Below, one piece after another: positions 33,743 to 46,530 of a stretch of 64,000 bases of DNA; positions within the stretch are counted from its first letter, which is position 1, and every line of letters starts with the position of its first letter. Location of the stretch: assembly GCA_963922205.1 (NCBI GenBank), contig CAWUHX010000004.1, positions 1,116,001-1,180,000 of the forward strand. Direction: 5' to 3'. The stretch comes from Romanomermis culicivorax (taxonomy: Eukaryota > Nematoda > Enoplea > Mermithida > Mermithidae). The position numbers and the translations under genes are program-made. Below the pieces are notes generated by a model. The model saw only the letters and a list, made by a program, of their open reading frames with translations. It was not told the DNA's origin and did no database searches.

Positions 33743-35828
33743 AGTAGTGAGGCCAGCCAGTATGGGGGAGTATGGTTAAGCATATCCCTACCTTTTGTGT
33801 ACCCCCCAGTAATTTGTCACTTCGGGTCGATTTATAAGGGGGTATGGTAAACATATATGGTCGATTTTTTGTCGATTTACAGGGGGTATGGTTAAGCATG
33901 CTATACCTGTAAGACTTCTGACCAGTTGGGGTGAGGGGGGGGGGTAGAAAAAAGTCGAAATTTTCCCAAAAAAGGCCAAAAAACATACACTTCTTCACAA
34001 ATTTTTTTAATTTTTTCCAAATGGGGGGGATTGGATGATTTTGGTTACTGGGTTGGCCAAGTTGGGGGGGGGGTCCCCCAGCCCCCCAAGTACAGGTATG
34101 AAGCATGCATGTTCTAGAGTTACCATAATAATAGAGTTACGGTAATATTTGGATTATGGTAATATTTGAATCAAAAGTTTCAACTTTGATATTCTACAAC
34201 TGCTAAATGAAGAACCTGATAATTTTGAAAAGTAGAACTTTTCTACATATTTAGAATGGTTAGGCGAATCATGCTTTTCTCCATGTAAGATTCTATCACA
34301 TATGGTGGCAAACTTTGAAAACAATTTGTTTGTCAAGCTTAAGATTTCTGTGTTGATCAACTTTTCTATCAAACCAATTTTGGCACAGTGTTGGAAATAC
34401 TATGTCCATATAATAGATATACATAACTGATTTTTAGTTTTTATGCCTCAGAACAGACAATATAAGTCAACAGTTATTGAATTTTGGATGTGCATGACCA
34501 AGTCCACATATTATAGAACTCTGTTTAGTTACTCCTCCAAGTGAAAAATCAAAGAAATGAATCAAGAATGGAAAAAAGAAAGGAAAGTCAAATTTGGAAC
34601 CTGTATATGTGTGCTTAGGATGGTATGAGAACAAAAGTTCACTTTCCATACATTAAAAGCAAGCAATAGATCCATATTTCAACCTCAAAGGACATATAAC
34701 TGACCATATAACTTGTTTTCAAAGTAACAAAGCATTTTCCTTAATGATTGTTCAGAAATCAGAAAATGAGAGATTGATGGATGTCATTTTGAGCATTCTA
34801 TTCCATAGATTTCAGAATGCTGATTCCAGCAAAACAATTTGTTCTTGTGGATGTTTGGAATTCATCAAATGATGGGCCAAATTTGAATGCAGGTCATGAC
34901 CTCGTGTTTCAACACACTTTTTTTGACGCATGCTTTTCATTGCAGTAGCGTTGTAAAAGCATACTTCAATAACACCAAGGATCCATACCTCGAACCATAC
35001 TAACAGCTGAAACCTTTTTTTTGTGAGTCAGAATATAAATGAAATATGATAGATGAAATAGATCAAGAAATCCTAAAATTTGTAATATTATACTGTCTGG
35101 TAATGTGACACTGCCTGGCATGTCTTTTTTATGCAACCTGTTCTTGGTTTTTTTGCCTTACTCTTTTCACCTATGTACACTACATGTTCACTGTATGTCT
35201 ACTTTTTTCTAGATTGGTTCTCTTTTTTTGCCTTACCTTTTTCACATTTCTATGTTACACGCTCACCATATGTCCACTTTTTTCCACATTGATTTTTTTG
35301 CCTTACCTTTTCACCTTTGCATGCTACATTTGCACTGTACTTTCATTTTCTCCAGATCGATTTCCATTTTTGCCTTACCTTTTTCACTTTTTGCATGCTA
35401 CATTTACACTGTACTTTTTTCCAGATACGTTTTATTTTTTGCCTTGCCTTTCTTGCTTATGTACACTGTATGTCCATTTTTTCTAGATTGATCTTCGTTT
35501 TTTATTTGTTATTTACATCCTTTTTTTTCCAAATTGATTTACATTTTTCCATTTTTTTGTTTCTAATCGATTTTATTTTTCCATTTTTTGTTCCACTTTG
35601 GTTTTCCTTTTTCAATAGAGTACAACCTACAGTAACACAATTATTACGGTAATTCAAATATCACCATAATCCAAATATTACTGTAATTCTATTATCATAG
35701 TAACTCTAGAACATGCATGCTTAACCATACCCCCTATAAATCGGCCAAAAGTGACAAAGTACAGGGGGATACACAAAAGATAGGGATATGCTTGACCATA
35801 CCCCCCTATAAGGGCCGGCCTTACTACT
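33743..35828. mobile_element. Nested 2.1-kb inverted-repeat element, copy 2
   Basis: Duplicate of 19437-21523, with TTAGTT at 33737-33742 and 35829-35834. Contains the 72-bp pyrimidine repeat at 35145-35605. Confidence 0.8.
33902..34100. mobile_element. ATACCTGTA miniature element, copy 2
   Basis: Duplicate of 19596-19795, one base shorter in a G run. Confidence 0.85.
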
Positions 35829-35844
35829 TTAGTTGATTAAATTA

Positions 35845-36641
35845 TCAATAATGTAATGCAATGGCATCAACACCAACTTATATCAATGCAACAAGATGAT
35901 GCATGGAAAAACATTATTGACAACCTCCAGGAGAGTTATGTTTACCTCCAGCTCGATTGGGCAATGGAATTTCTGCCTTCGAGTGGATCAGTTGCACTGG
36001 TTTTGTAGCATGGTTTGCCATGACATATCACATATGCTCATGTGATGAAAAGTGACCTGCTACACCATGGCACATTTATCCATGTTTTCAACTGGCGTGC
36101 ACAACACAGCAATGCAATTATCAAAATCCTAACTGACAGGTTGACAAAAACCAAGGCAGAACAACCTACAGTCAACATAGCTTTTTTGAAATCTGACAAT
36201 GCTGGATGTTTTCATGGCTCCCATACCTTGCTCATGGTGCCAAGAATATCTCTGAAAACAGATGTGACTATCAAGAACTGGGACTTCTCTGAACCTCAAT
36301 TTGGTAAAGGCTCATGTGACTGAATTGCTGCACTAATAAAGAGGCAAGTTCGACTGTTTTTACATAAAAACCCTAGGTGTGCAACTGCTGGAAAATTCAT
36401 CAGGTGTGCTATGACACATGCAAAGGTCAAGGGATTATCATTCATCACTGGCAATCTGGAAATCCCACACAAGAAGATGGATCTTAAAGTAGTCAGTATC
36501 AAGAGCTACTTCAATTTTCAGATCACATCTACTGAAATCAAGGCGACTAAAGCTTACAAGGTTGGTACTGGAAGCATATTGAAGACAAAAATATTGTATT
36601 TTGAACAGTTACCAACACTTGATTCATCGTGTGGTTCATGA
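35845..36641 (+). pseudogene. Decayed transposase, unknown superfamily, copy 2
   Basis: Duplicate of 21540-22336 with one noted substitution near the end (S for W before CGS). Same stops. Confidence 0.55.
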
Positions 36642-36940
36642 AGACCAGCCAGAGGTTGCACCCCTCAATCATAACAGTTCTGGATTTCCATAAAAATCAC
36701 AACGGTCATCTTTGAAGAAGAATATGACGATCTTTCAGCTGCCACTCATGAGCCATATTGTATGGAAAGCAGTGCCTTCACTTCAACTGTCCTGAAGAAG
36801 GCTGTATAAAGGTTTTTGGTCTTAATTGCAACTTGTTGCAGTATCTTGTTATGGGTAACTACAAGCTAATGCCACAGCAAACAAGTTAACATGATATGAC
36901 AATACAAAGCTGTAGTAGAACATTAGAAAAGGTTCAAATA

Positions 36941-37378
36941 ATACATGTAATTGGGGGGGGGGGAAGTGCTATGGGAACCCCCCAGAAATTGTAGACCATA
37001 TGGCTAGCCATTGGGTGACGGCCCCCCAGGATTTTCCAATCCAATATCTAGCCATATGGTAGCCGTAGTGACCCCATACTTTTGGTCAGAAAAATACTGA
37101 AAAATGTCAATTTTTTCACAAAAAATGTCAATTTTTGAACGAAAAATGGTAAAAAATTTGAGCCTTCTTGGCGCTTCGCCCCATGAATAAATTTTTCTGG
37201 ACTTTTTAGGCGAAAATTACTATTTTTTAACTATTCTTCAGACTCTTTTCATGAAAAAATCAAATTTTTTTCCTTGAGAGACCCCTCCCCCTAAAATTTT
37301 GGGAATTACTGACCCCCAGCCCCAAAAAAGCTGTGCAACCCCCCCCCCCCAAAGGCCTCAGGGCTCCATTACATGTAC
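36941..37378. mobile_element. TACATGT miniature element, copy 2 of second site
   Basis: Duplicate of 22636-23073. Confidence 0.7.
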
Positions 37379-40321
37379 ATATGGTATTATTCACCCCTGG
37401 CTTGCCTGAAGTTCAAGAAGCTCTTCAATTGTTTCATGAAACTGACTAGTTTGATGTTATGAAAAAGGTTGGGCTTTGAAGAAACATAAGATATGCAGTC
37501 CCTTGACAGAAAAACAATGTGGATACTTGCTGGTAAAACACAATAGAGGCATTGCATATCATAAAAAATTTGATGCTGCAGTTGTTGATAAAGAAATGAC
37601 GAGGAACCCATCTTTTCTCAGATGTGACTACCTCACACAAAAAAATTACTGGATTCTGGGCTAGGGAAGCCAGCCATCATCCAAAAGAACATACTACATT
37701 TTATAGTAGAAACCTGGAATAAGAATGTGGAGTTAAGAAGAACCCTAGGAGGATCCTGTAATGTTTGATCTTCATTTATAATATGAAAGTGAACCACCAA
37801 AAACAGATTGTTTTGAATAACTTTCAATAATTAGTGTGTAGATCTGAATCTTCAAAAATGGCATCTGGTTTAGAACAAATATTTCTATGGGATTCAATTG
37901 AATTTTATATTGAGCTCTTATGATCTGAAAATGATCCAGAGTTTATCAGTTTTTGTTGAAAATTTGAACAATCTCTCCTCTTATAGTTAAGCAAAAGAAC
38001 ATGGCTTTTCTAGTTTTTAATATACAATGGGTGTCAATACTTTGCTGCAAGTTGGTTGGTTATGTAGCCACATACTGTGGCTCCAATGTGGTCGATTTGA
38101 ACTAGAATTATTAATATCCCAACTTAATGAAACAAAATTTGCACCTGAAGTTTTTTCAACAATATTAAGAATGTGTTTAACTTTGTATAATTTCCCATGT
38201 AAGGGAAAATGATATTATGACTAAACCTTATGGGTGATGTCAGCCAAGATGTCAGCCTGCAATGTAAAAAGTTTCAGTTGGATTATTAGAGTTTTAGGTG
38301 AATGACTGCATTTTGAAACGAAAAATTTTATAATTTGATTCAAAATTGACTTCCACTCGATTCACTGTAGCACACCCAATGTTTTTTTCATTTTGATGAA
38401 ACTTTGTGGGTATGTGGCCAAGGGGTCCAGTCATAACATAGTGGAATTTTATCAATGACACTCATTATTTGACTTTACAGGTACAAAAATGTGTGAATTT
38501 GTGTCATCAATAACTGCTGAAAATTTGACATTGAAGTGTAATGTAAACCATAATATTGAAGCTATACATGTAAGTGTATGCTTCAAGCATGTACCCCAAG
38601 CCTTGCTACATACACTGGCAAATAATTATTGATCCACATTGCATTCTTGAACACTTATAGGCCTTCAATGATTGTGATCTAAAATTTTAAAAATGCAAAA
38701 AATTTGATCCATTGAATTGATGTTACAAAATGAATTTAGATTTTTAGATCAAACCAATACTGGCATGGTGTTCAGTGCAAAAGACTGTACAAAATTTGTT
38801 TTTTGAGGTATGTATATACAGCACGGGACAAATGGATCGCAACACTCGCTTCAAAAAGGGATAGCCAGTTTTTTTTAGGGGAAAAATGGGGGAGCAACAT
38901 TTTTTGACGAGCAACCATTAGCGACAGGTTGAGGTCATACACTCAACAAAAGATTTATGATGTTCAACAGGCAAGTGTGACGAAAAGAAGAACAAAGGGA
39001 CACAACACAATGAACATGATATTGTGGGCCTAGGATGGAAACCAAGGTAAGATACAGTAGGAATGTACAATATAACAATTTGTGGTCTATAGTAGATTGT
39101 AGGAACTCTTAAAGAAGATTTGAAAATTTAAATTAAAAATTGTTGAATGATAACTGAAAAATGTTTTTTAATTGGTTTCATTTTCAAGTTTTTTTCTGGA
39201 CAGAAAATTTGACATCTCTGCCACATTTTTTGACTGAAAATTTACATGACTTCAAACTTGAAAATTTAAATTTTATTTTTAATTTTCACGAATTAAGGGG
39301 TGTAAAAACACCCTAAGAATTTGAAGAAGCTCAAAAACGCTTGAATAAAGCATCTATGAGCAATTTTAATCGAAAAAATGACTTGAGGAAAATGTAGAAA
39401 AATTTTTGACCCCTTTCTCCATTTGGGAAAAAGGTGGGCAGGGAAACAGTGACTTCAAGTTTTTTGCATCATATCATAAACAACTTTTTCACAGAAATTT
39501 GTTGATTGCCAGAAAGAAACTCAAAATTTTTTGTGCTAAAACAAGACACCAGGCTTCTTTGGAAAATTAAAACAGTATGTAGTAAAAACAGTAAATATGG
39601 ATAATTTAAAGACAAGTAAATACATGATAGCTTTTATTCCTTTTGACAATTTATAATTTTAATCTTTTTCGTTTAGTAAGTAGGTTTTATTAAAATTTGA
39701 AAAAATTTTGAAAATAGTTCAAATTTTACATGTCCAAAAGCAAGATTCCAGGCAATTATGTGCATGCATGTTATTTGTAAGCCTCTCTATGTTTTTCTCC
39801 CCCCTCGCTGAGGGATTTTCTCAAAAAAACAATATGGCAATTTTTTGCTCATGGTAAAATGAGGATTTTTCTCTGGTGTCGATTCTATTTTTCTTCCTTT
39901 TGGTTTATTGCCAAAGTGCATGTGGTATTCCTGTGCATATTCAGGAGTGGTCATTCTTTTATGAGATCATAATATTTGCATGCAGCTGTTCATAACAAAC
40001 TAAAGCAGTAGGGAAATAGTAGTGGTAGTGGGCTAAAAAATCAATGCAGTGTGACTGCCTTGTACAACAGTTTTTTCTTTCGTATCCAAAGAACAACAGA
40101 TCTCTTTCTCCATTCCAATTGTCCACCCAAAAGTTCTCTAGGACTCAATACTATTTCCATACTGCTTTGGTTTCCAAGAAGAACAGCCGTGCGCATAAAT
40201 TATGACCTCATAAAAGAATGACCTCTCGTGAATAAATGCAGGAATACTGCATGCACCTTTGGGAATAAACAAAAAGGGAGAAAAATAGAATCAACACCTG
40301 AGAAAAATCCTCATTTCTCCA

Positions 40322-41228
40322 GGCAAAGTTTTTTTAGCATTTTATGAGCCACAGCTTGTTGTACTGACAAAATGGCTTGTAGAATTTGAGTCCAACAAGC
40401 CAAAATGACTTGTCAGAATTTTTTGAGTCATGTGTTTGATCATATTGGATACAGAAAAAATGCATTTTGGTGCATTTTAGAAGGTCATAATCTCAAAATT
40501 TTCCGGCACTTCGCCCTGGTTATAAATTTGATAAGCATTATTATATATTTCCTAGCTCAGGTGCTGCTTCTAACATGTCTACCTTCATTTACATTTAATC
40601 TTTAATAGTTTTAATGATCTTAAACGTATTATCTCATGTTTTAGGTGCTAATCTTCAATATTTTATCTCAATATTTAATGAAGATTCTCATTTTCCCCTT
40701 GACACATTTTTTGAGAAAGATCAATAAGTCAAGTCTGTAAACTTTTTGAAGTGATTATTCCTTTCTTAATGTAAACTCAATTCAAAAGCTTCATGGAAGT
40801 AGTTTTCGGAAATTTCTACTATTGTTACTCATATCTTTTCGGTCAAGTTCATGAGAGTGTGGGAATAAATTAATGGTTTTAAAATTTTTCAAACATAAAA
40901 TTCCAGAAATTACGACTTTTGAACAGAAAATTCGAAACTAATTCTTCAAATGAGTGGTTTGAAAATTGATTTTCCAGCATCGCAGAATATCAATACCCAA
41001 AAAATTTTCCGGTGTTTCAGGCAGGAAAGATTAATAGCTTTTTTGGGCTCTCACTTGTCATCATAGAAGGCTTAACCCTCAATTTCTCATGTAATTCAAA
41101 GTCATTATGTTCTTGGATAGTTTGCTGTAAAATATTATAAAATTGGCTTGTAAAAATTTGGAATGGCTTGTAAAATTTTAGGTCAACAAGCCACTTGGCT
41201 TGTGACTCGTAGGTCAAAAATAACCCTG
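40322..41228. mobile_element. 0.9-kb insertion in the fold-back right arm
   Basis: TCTCCA occurs on both sides (40316-40321, 41229-41234). The matching left-arm sequence (ACCAGAGAAAAATCCTCATTTTACCATGAG, inverted) has no insertion. The ends carry GGCAAAGTTTTTTT and an inverted CAGGGTTATTTTTG. CAAGCCA/GGCTTGT motifs recur subterminally. Inside is the dispersed sequence with the CCGGCACTTCGCCCTGG hairpin (40503-40519) and GCATTTTGGTGCATTTTAG. Confidence 0.65.
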
Positions 41229-41550
41229 TCTCCATGAGGGAAAAATTTCCATATTGTTTCTTTGAGAAAATCCCTGAACTGGGGGAGAAACACACAGAGA
41301 AGCTTACAAACAATATGCATGCACATAATCGCCGGAAACCTTGCTTTTCAACATGTAAAATTGAAATTCTTTTCAAAATTCTTTCAAATTTTAATAAAAC
41401 CTACTTTCTAATTGAAAAAATCGAAATTTTCTGTTACCAAAAGGAACAAAAACTATCATGTATTTACTTGCCTTTAAATTATCCATATTTACTGTAACAT
41501 GCTGTAACATTTTACAACATGCTTTTTCCAGAGAAGCCTGGTGTCTAAAC

Positions 41551-42088
41551 CAGTGTTTTTTTTGCCGTTGGCAAATGAAAATTTCTTGTGGCAAATGAAC
41601 TTTGAGTCGTCATTTGTAGATGTACAAACGAGAAGAATCCAAAATTTTGCTGAAATTTGTAACAAAAATTGAGATTTCCGCTTGTCTCAGCGGAACTGTG
41701 CTGCATGTTGTGAACCGCGCCTTATTACAGTGGTATAAATTTTATGATTTTATGATTGAGGCGGTGGTGGAAACTGCTGAAAGTGATGAAGAAGAAGATG
41801 CAATAAAATTGTTTGAGAAAGATCTTCCTCTACTTGAATGATTTTTCGATGTGCGGCCCTGCCCGGTGTTGAATAAATTTTGTTGTTGTTGAGTATTTTT
41901 TTGATTTTATTTAGAGCGGTCTCACTTCTTCTAAAATCATAATATATTAGATTCGATATCTGTACCAATAAGTACCCAAACAAAATCGCTTAAAAAACTA
42001 ATATTTTCATTGTACAAATATGTACAAATGAAAATTGCCTACTCGTTTGTACATGTGCAAATGGGTCATGTACAAAAAAAAAACACTG
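41551..42088 (+). mobile_element. 538-bp hAT-like element, CAGTGTTTTTTTT ends
   Basis: Perfect 8-bp target duplication GTCTAAAC (41543-41550, 42089-42096). The ends are CAGTGTTTTTTTTGCCG and ACAAAAAAAAAACACTG. Subterminal GTACAAATGAAAATTG and GGCAAATGAA repeats occur. Its first ~220 bp match, inverted, the right end of the larger element at 53339-55102, so the two belong to one family. Confidence 0.9.
41620..41841 (+). CDS. Small conserved element-encoded frame (MYKREESK family)
   Basis: A 73-residue frame starting MYKREESKIL with KFVTKIEISACLSGTVL and HVVNRALL. It ends in an acidic tail (ESDEEEDAIKLFEKDLPLLE). The first ~40 residues match the minus-strand frame 54850-55047 in the larger family member with only a few substitutions, while flanking DNA differs more. 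I do not recognise a domain. The acidic tail and IEISACLSGT region could be the remnant of a transposase end: full hAT proteins often end in acidic segments, but this is inference. Confidence 0.45.
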   Translation: MYKREESKILLKFVTKIEISACLSGTVLHVVNRALLQWYKFYDFMIEAVVETAESDEEEDAIKLFEKDLPLLE

Positions 42089-42617
42089 GTCTAAACTAAG
42101 CATTAGGGAAGAAGTGTTAGCCCTCTTTTGAATGGCCAAAATTACCGCCCCCTTGTTGATCGGTCAAAATTTTTGAGATGTCAAAAATGCATTATATGCG
42201 TTTTAAATAGTTTTAACTAACAACTTCATTTGTAAGAGCCTCAACAAGCCTAAGCGTAAGGAAAATATTAAAGGAAAAATGAATGAAAAATACATATTAG
42301 GTGAAAAACCATCTGAGGGGTGGTAATTTCAGCCAATCAGAAGAGGGCTTACACTTCGTCCCTAATGCTTAGTGGTGTCCAACATTGGTAGTGTTTGTTT
42401 TAGCACAATAAAATTTGAAAAGTCACAAAAAATTTTGAGCGTTTCTCACAATGGACACATTTCTGCGGAAAAGTCATTTATGGTATGATGCAAAAAACTT
42501 GGAGTGTGAAAAAACCCCCATCAGCCTATTCTTGGGATGGAGTATAGGTGAAAAATTTTCTCCACATTTTCCCCAAGTCGTTTTTTTCAGTTATAAATGC
42601 TCATAGATGCTTTATTT

Positions 42618-44671
42618 CAGGGTTCATACAAAGTTGGAGAAAAAAAATTCCCTGTGTTTTCCAGGTTTTCCAGGTTGACAAACGAAATTTTTCCAGGTTT
42701 TTATAATGATGAAATATACTATCCTGAAGAAAAATACTGGATAATAGAAACATGTGTGAGCTAAAGTATCATCAAAAATAGAGTACTAAATCAAAAAATT
42801 TATTTCAAATTATTGCACAACCTTGCACCGAAAAATTTTGATTCCGAGGCGTCTAAAACGTCGGGAAATTAATTTTTCAGCACATTCTTATGCAGCTACC
42901 GATGATCAATCGTGATCTTTTCACCATTTGATAGGTGGAAGCGTTAAAACATTTTTCTAACGTTTTCATATATCAAGAGCCAGTAATTTACCAATCATAA
43001 TTATTTATGATATATACATATAAACCAACGTATAAACCAGTGTTTTTTTTTGCACGAGCACGGTACAAAAAAATCACCAGAAAAGTTTTGCACACCAAAA
43101 AATTTGTTGTACGCTAAATAAATAGTCACATTTTTCCACAAACTTTTCTTCCACAAATAAAGACGTCAAATTTTTTCCACTCATCAGTGTTTTTTTCGTC
43201 ACTGGGCTTTCTGCATAGCACAGAAAAGCGAAGAAAAGGTTTCTGCACTGCGGTTTTCTCCTGTTACTACTGTTTTTTCGCACAAAAATGCTCATAGACG
43301 CTTTATTTGTGTATTTTTGATCTTTTTCAAACCTTCTGCTGTTTTTAGACTTAATTCATTAAAATTGAGGAAACATTTGAAATTTTTGGGTTTAATTGAA
43401 GTCTAATCTATATGCATTGTGGAACAAAATTTCCAGCAAACTATATGAGAGCATAATGACTTTGAATTACATGAGAAATCGACGGTTAGGTCCTCTTGAT
43501 GACAAGTGAGAGCCCAAAAAAGATAGTAATGTTTCCGGCGCGTAGCGCGGGAAAAATTTTTTGGGTATTGACATTCAGCGACACTAGAAAATCAATTTTC
43601 CGAACATTTATTTCAAGAATTAAATTCGAATTTTCTGTTCGAAATTCGTACTTTCTAGAAATTTTTTATTTGAAAAATTTTAAAACCAGTAATTTATTTG
43701 CAAACTCTCAAGAACTTGGCCGAAATGACATGAGTAAGAAGAGTAGAAATTTCCGAAAACTACTTCCATACAGCTTTTGAATTGATTTTACATAAAGAAA
43801 GGATCAATCGCTTCAAAAAGTTTACAGACTTGACGTATTGATCCTTCTCAAAAAACGTGTCAAGGAAAAAATGTGAATCTTCATTATATACCAAGATAAA
43901 ATATTGAAGATTACTAATTAAAACATGAGATAATACGTTTAGGATGATGAAAATAGATTAAGTGATATGTGAAGGTAGACATGCTAGAAGCTGCACCTGA
44001 GCTAATAAATAAATAATAATGCTTATTAAAGTTATAACTGGCGCGAAGCACCGGAAAATTTTCGATATGTTTTCTTAAAAACGCATAAGAATGCATCTCC
44101 GGACAGGAAACTCAACCAATCAAAGGGGTCGTTAGACTCTAATTTTTATAAGCCATGTTGGCTTGTGCCCCTAAATTTTTAGGAGTCACTCAGAGTTTTT
44201 AGGAACTATAGCTCCTAATTAACCTAAAAAAACCCTGACCAGACTCGATTTTTTCCGCTCGCAGATATGAATGCTCTATATAGCCGAAAAAATTTTGTTG
44301 ATTAGTCTCCAATTTTCTGGCATAAATGAGGAGTTGGAATGTTTTCTCGAATATTACCCTTACAATCCAATTGAAACGTTGATTTTGACATAATAATTGA
44401 AAGGCTAAATTAAAAGTTGAAGTTGATAAACTAAAAAAAAACCATCTCGGATACTGGATGATTTTAAGCAATTTCACTTTCAATGTGCATAGTCGAATAA
44501 GAAAACTCGCCGCAGCGCCGCGAACAAATTTGACGATTTTCCTGTAATTTTCAACACAAAATATTTACTTTTCCTTAAAATTCCCTGTGTTTTCCAGGTT
44601 TTCCAGGTTTTCCAGACCTGAAAAAAAATTCCCTGTGTTTTCCAGGTTTTCCAGGTTGTGTATGAACCCTG
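42618..44671. mobile_element. 2.05-kb CAGGGTTCATAC element in the fold-back right arm
   Basis: Flanked by TTATTT (42612-42617, 44672-44677). Removing one TTATTT plus the element restores CATAGATGCTTTATTTAAG, which the opposite arm shows uninterrupted (about 39325-39355). The ends are CAGGGTTCATACA and TGTATGAACCCTG, with subterminal TTTTCCAGGTTTTCCAGGTT repeats. Inside, about 43300-44110 is a copy of the dispersed family whose complete member is at 53500-54519. No transposase seen. Confidence 0.85.
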
Positions 44672-44986
44672 TTATTTAAGTGTTTTTGAGCTTCTTCAAA
44701 CCTTCTTGTGTTTTTAGACCCATTAATTCATGAAAATTGGGGAAAAAATTTAAATTTTCAAGTTTGAGGTCACATAAATTTTTAGTCAAAAAATGTGGAA
44801 ACAATATCAGTTTTCTGTCTGGAAAAAACATAGAAATAAAACCCATCAAAAAACAATTTCCAGTTTATCCTTCAACAATTTTTAAAATTACCCTAGGACT
44901 TCCTACAATCTACTATAGACAACAAATTATTCTATTGTATACATTCCTACTGTATCTTACTGTGACTTTCGTCCTAGGCAACCACT

Positions 44987-45973
44987 CATGGCCGTGCGCA
45001 AGGGGAGGGGCGGGGGACGGCCGCCCCCCCCCCATTGAGGCAGTAACTCTAAACCGAAAAGATGCATTTTGGTGGACTTTAAAAGATCAAAATCTCAAAA
45101 TTTTCCGGCGCTTTGCGCCGGTCATGGGTATAATTATAACTATATTCTATCAGGCACGGCCGCTAGCATATCTACTTCGACTTACTAATTAATGCTCAAC
45201 AGTTTCTATCAATCAAGTTAGATCATTTCATTTTCTAATCGTTTACAGTCAATTATGTTGCCGAAAATAGATATTTTTCATCATGTCTCTCAATTTTTTC
45301 CCTCGATGATTGGAATTTTTTAAACGTTTGCAATCTGAACTTTTGCGTTTATTGAAAGTGGAAATTGGAGACATTACTCTAGAACGCGATTTCAAAACAA
45401 TTGTTCACGAATTATCTGTTGGAAAGATTTATTTTTCAGTGTTTTAGAATACAAAAACCCAAAAATTTTTCCGGCGCTTCACCCCGGAATGGAAGGCAAA
45501 TTACGCTTCATCAGTCTGATTTTAATTTATTTCCCAACATTATGAAGGTTCATTTTCCAGCGTTTTAGAAAGTGAAAATCAAAAAATTTTTTCGGCGCTC
45601 CGCGCTGGACCATTCTATAGAACACTAATATATTCTTCATGAGCTCATTTTGACTAACATAACCAGAATTTTCTCAATTTTTTTCCTCATTTTTGCAGGT
45701 TTCTGACTACAAATACAACAAAATGCTTGGGTATGCTCCTAAAATGCATAAAAAAAGCAACCATAGCCACATTATAAGCGTTTTTAAAAATGTGGAAAAT
45801 TTTTGGAAAATGAGGAAATAAATTTTGGTTCCGGTTCTCGTGTGGAAAAAATCTTCGAGGAAAAAAAACGATGATGCACACAGTATATCCGCCTAAGATC
45901 AACATTTCTGGGGCTATTCAGTGAAAAAATCTAGTCCGCCCCCCCCATGAAAAAATCCTGCGCACGGCCCTCC
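44987..45973. mobile_element. ~1-kb element with GGCCGTGCGCA ends in the fold-back right arm
   Basis: ACCACT occurs on both sides (44981-44986, 45974-45979). The ends carry GGCCGTGCGCAAGG and its inverted form GGCCGTGCGCAGG. G/C runs lie just inside both ends. It contains three copies of the GGCGCTTYGCGCC-type hairpin (45105, 45471, about 45591) and a ~200-bp block (45680-45880) shared with 50035-50235 and 59455-59620. Confidence 0.65.
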
Positions 45974-46530
45974 ACCACTATTATGTTTGTCGTGCAACAT
46001 CCCTTTGTTCTTCGTTTCATCGCATGCACCTGTTGAGCATCATAAATCTTTTGTTGTGTGTACGACCTCAACCTGTCCCTAATCATCCCTCGTCAAAAAA
46101 TGTTGCTCCCCCACTTCCCCCCTAAAACAAAAAAGTAGCTATCGCTTTTTGAAGCAAGTGTTGCAATCTATTTGTCCCATACTGTATCACAATGTTGGTC
46201 AAGTTCTAGAGAAATTGTGTCTTAAAAAGTTTCCGTTTTCCACACAACCCTGAAAAAATCCGCACTGTATGGAGAAAATCCCTGCATGCAGGCAGTGTTT
46301 TTTTGTACTTTGCAAACAAAATGGTCCAGAGTACAAAAGAAAGCTCATATACAGTACAGGACAAATTCTTTGCAGCACCAGTAATCCTTTGGTGAATGTC
46401 TTGGTGATATACTGGGTCTTTACTGATAGAAATTTCGAGATGATATAGTGGATTACTGGTGCTTTGCTCCTTGATAGTTTGGCAGCCATGATGCTTACTG
46501 GTAAGATACTCCAAAAAAATACATGCATAC

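Larger units (their letters stand above)
32570..38812 (+). mobile_element. 6.2-kb long-inverted-repeat DNA transposon, copy 2
   Basis: Duplicate of 18265-24507. Arms at about 32570-33411 and 37940-38812. Confidence 0.75.
24693..38997. repeat. Tandem duplication, copy 2 (14.3 kb)
   Basis: This is a direct head-to-tail copy of 10395-24692. The junction reads ACAAAGGGTTGGTCATAGG: the left half matches 38991-38999 (ACAAAGGGA) and the right half matches 10395 onward (GGTTGGTCATAGG), leaving 2-3 G of microhomology. The right edge lies 180 bp inside the arm of the fold-back element at 38819, so copy 1 holds only the first 180 bp of that arm (24514-24694). Confidence 0.95.
38819..46184. mobile_element. 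Palindromic fold-back element with Tc1/mariner-like ends
   Basis: The left end is CAGCACGGGACAAATGGAT and the inverted right end is CAGTATGGGACAAATAGAT, each next to TA (38817-38818, 46185-46186). The left arm runs from 38819 to about 40035 and pairs with the right arm to a centre near 40080 (for example GCTGTTC..AAAGCAGTA.GGAAATAGTA mirrored at about 40140-40190). The right arm is four times longer because four elements inserted into it (40322-41228, 41551-42088, 42618-44671, 44987-45973). Without them the element is about 2.9 kb and nearly all palindrome. No transposase is present. Tc1/mariner relationship is inferred from TA targets and end sequence. Confidence 0.8.
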
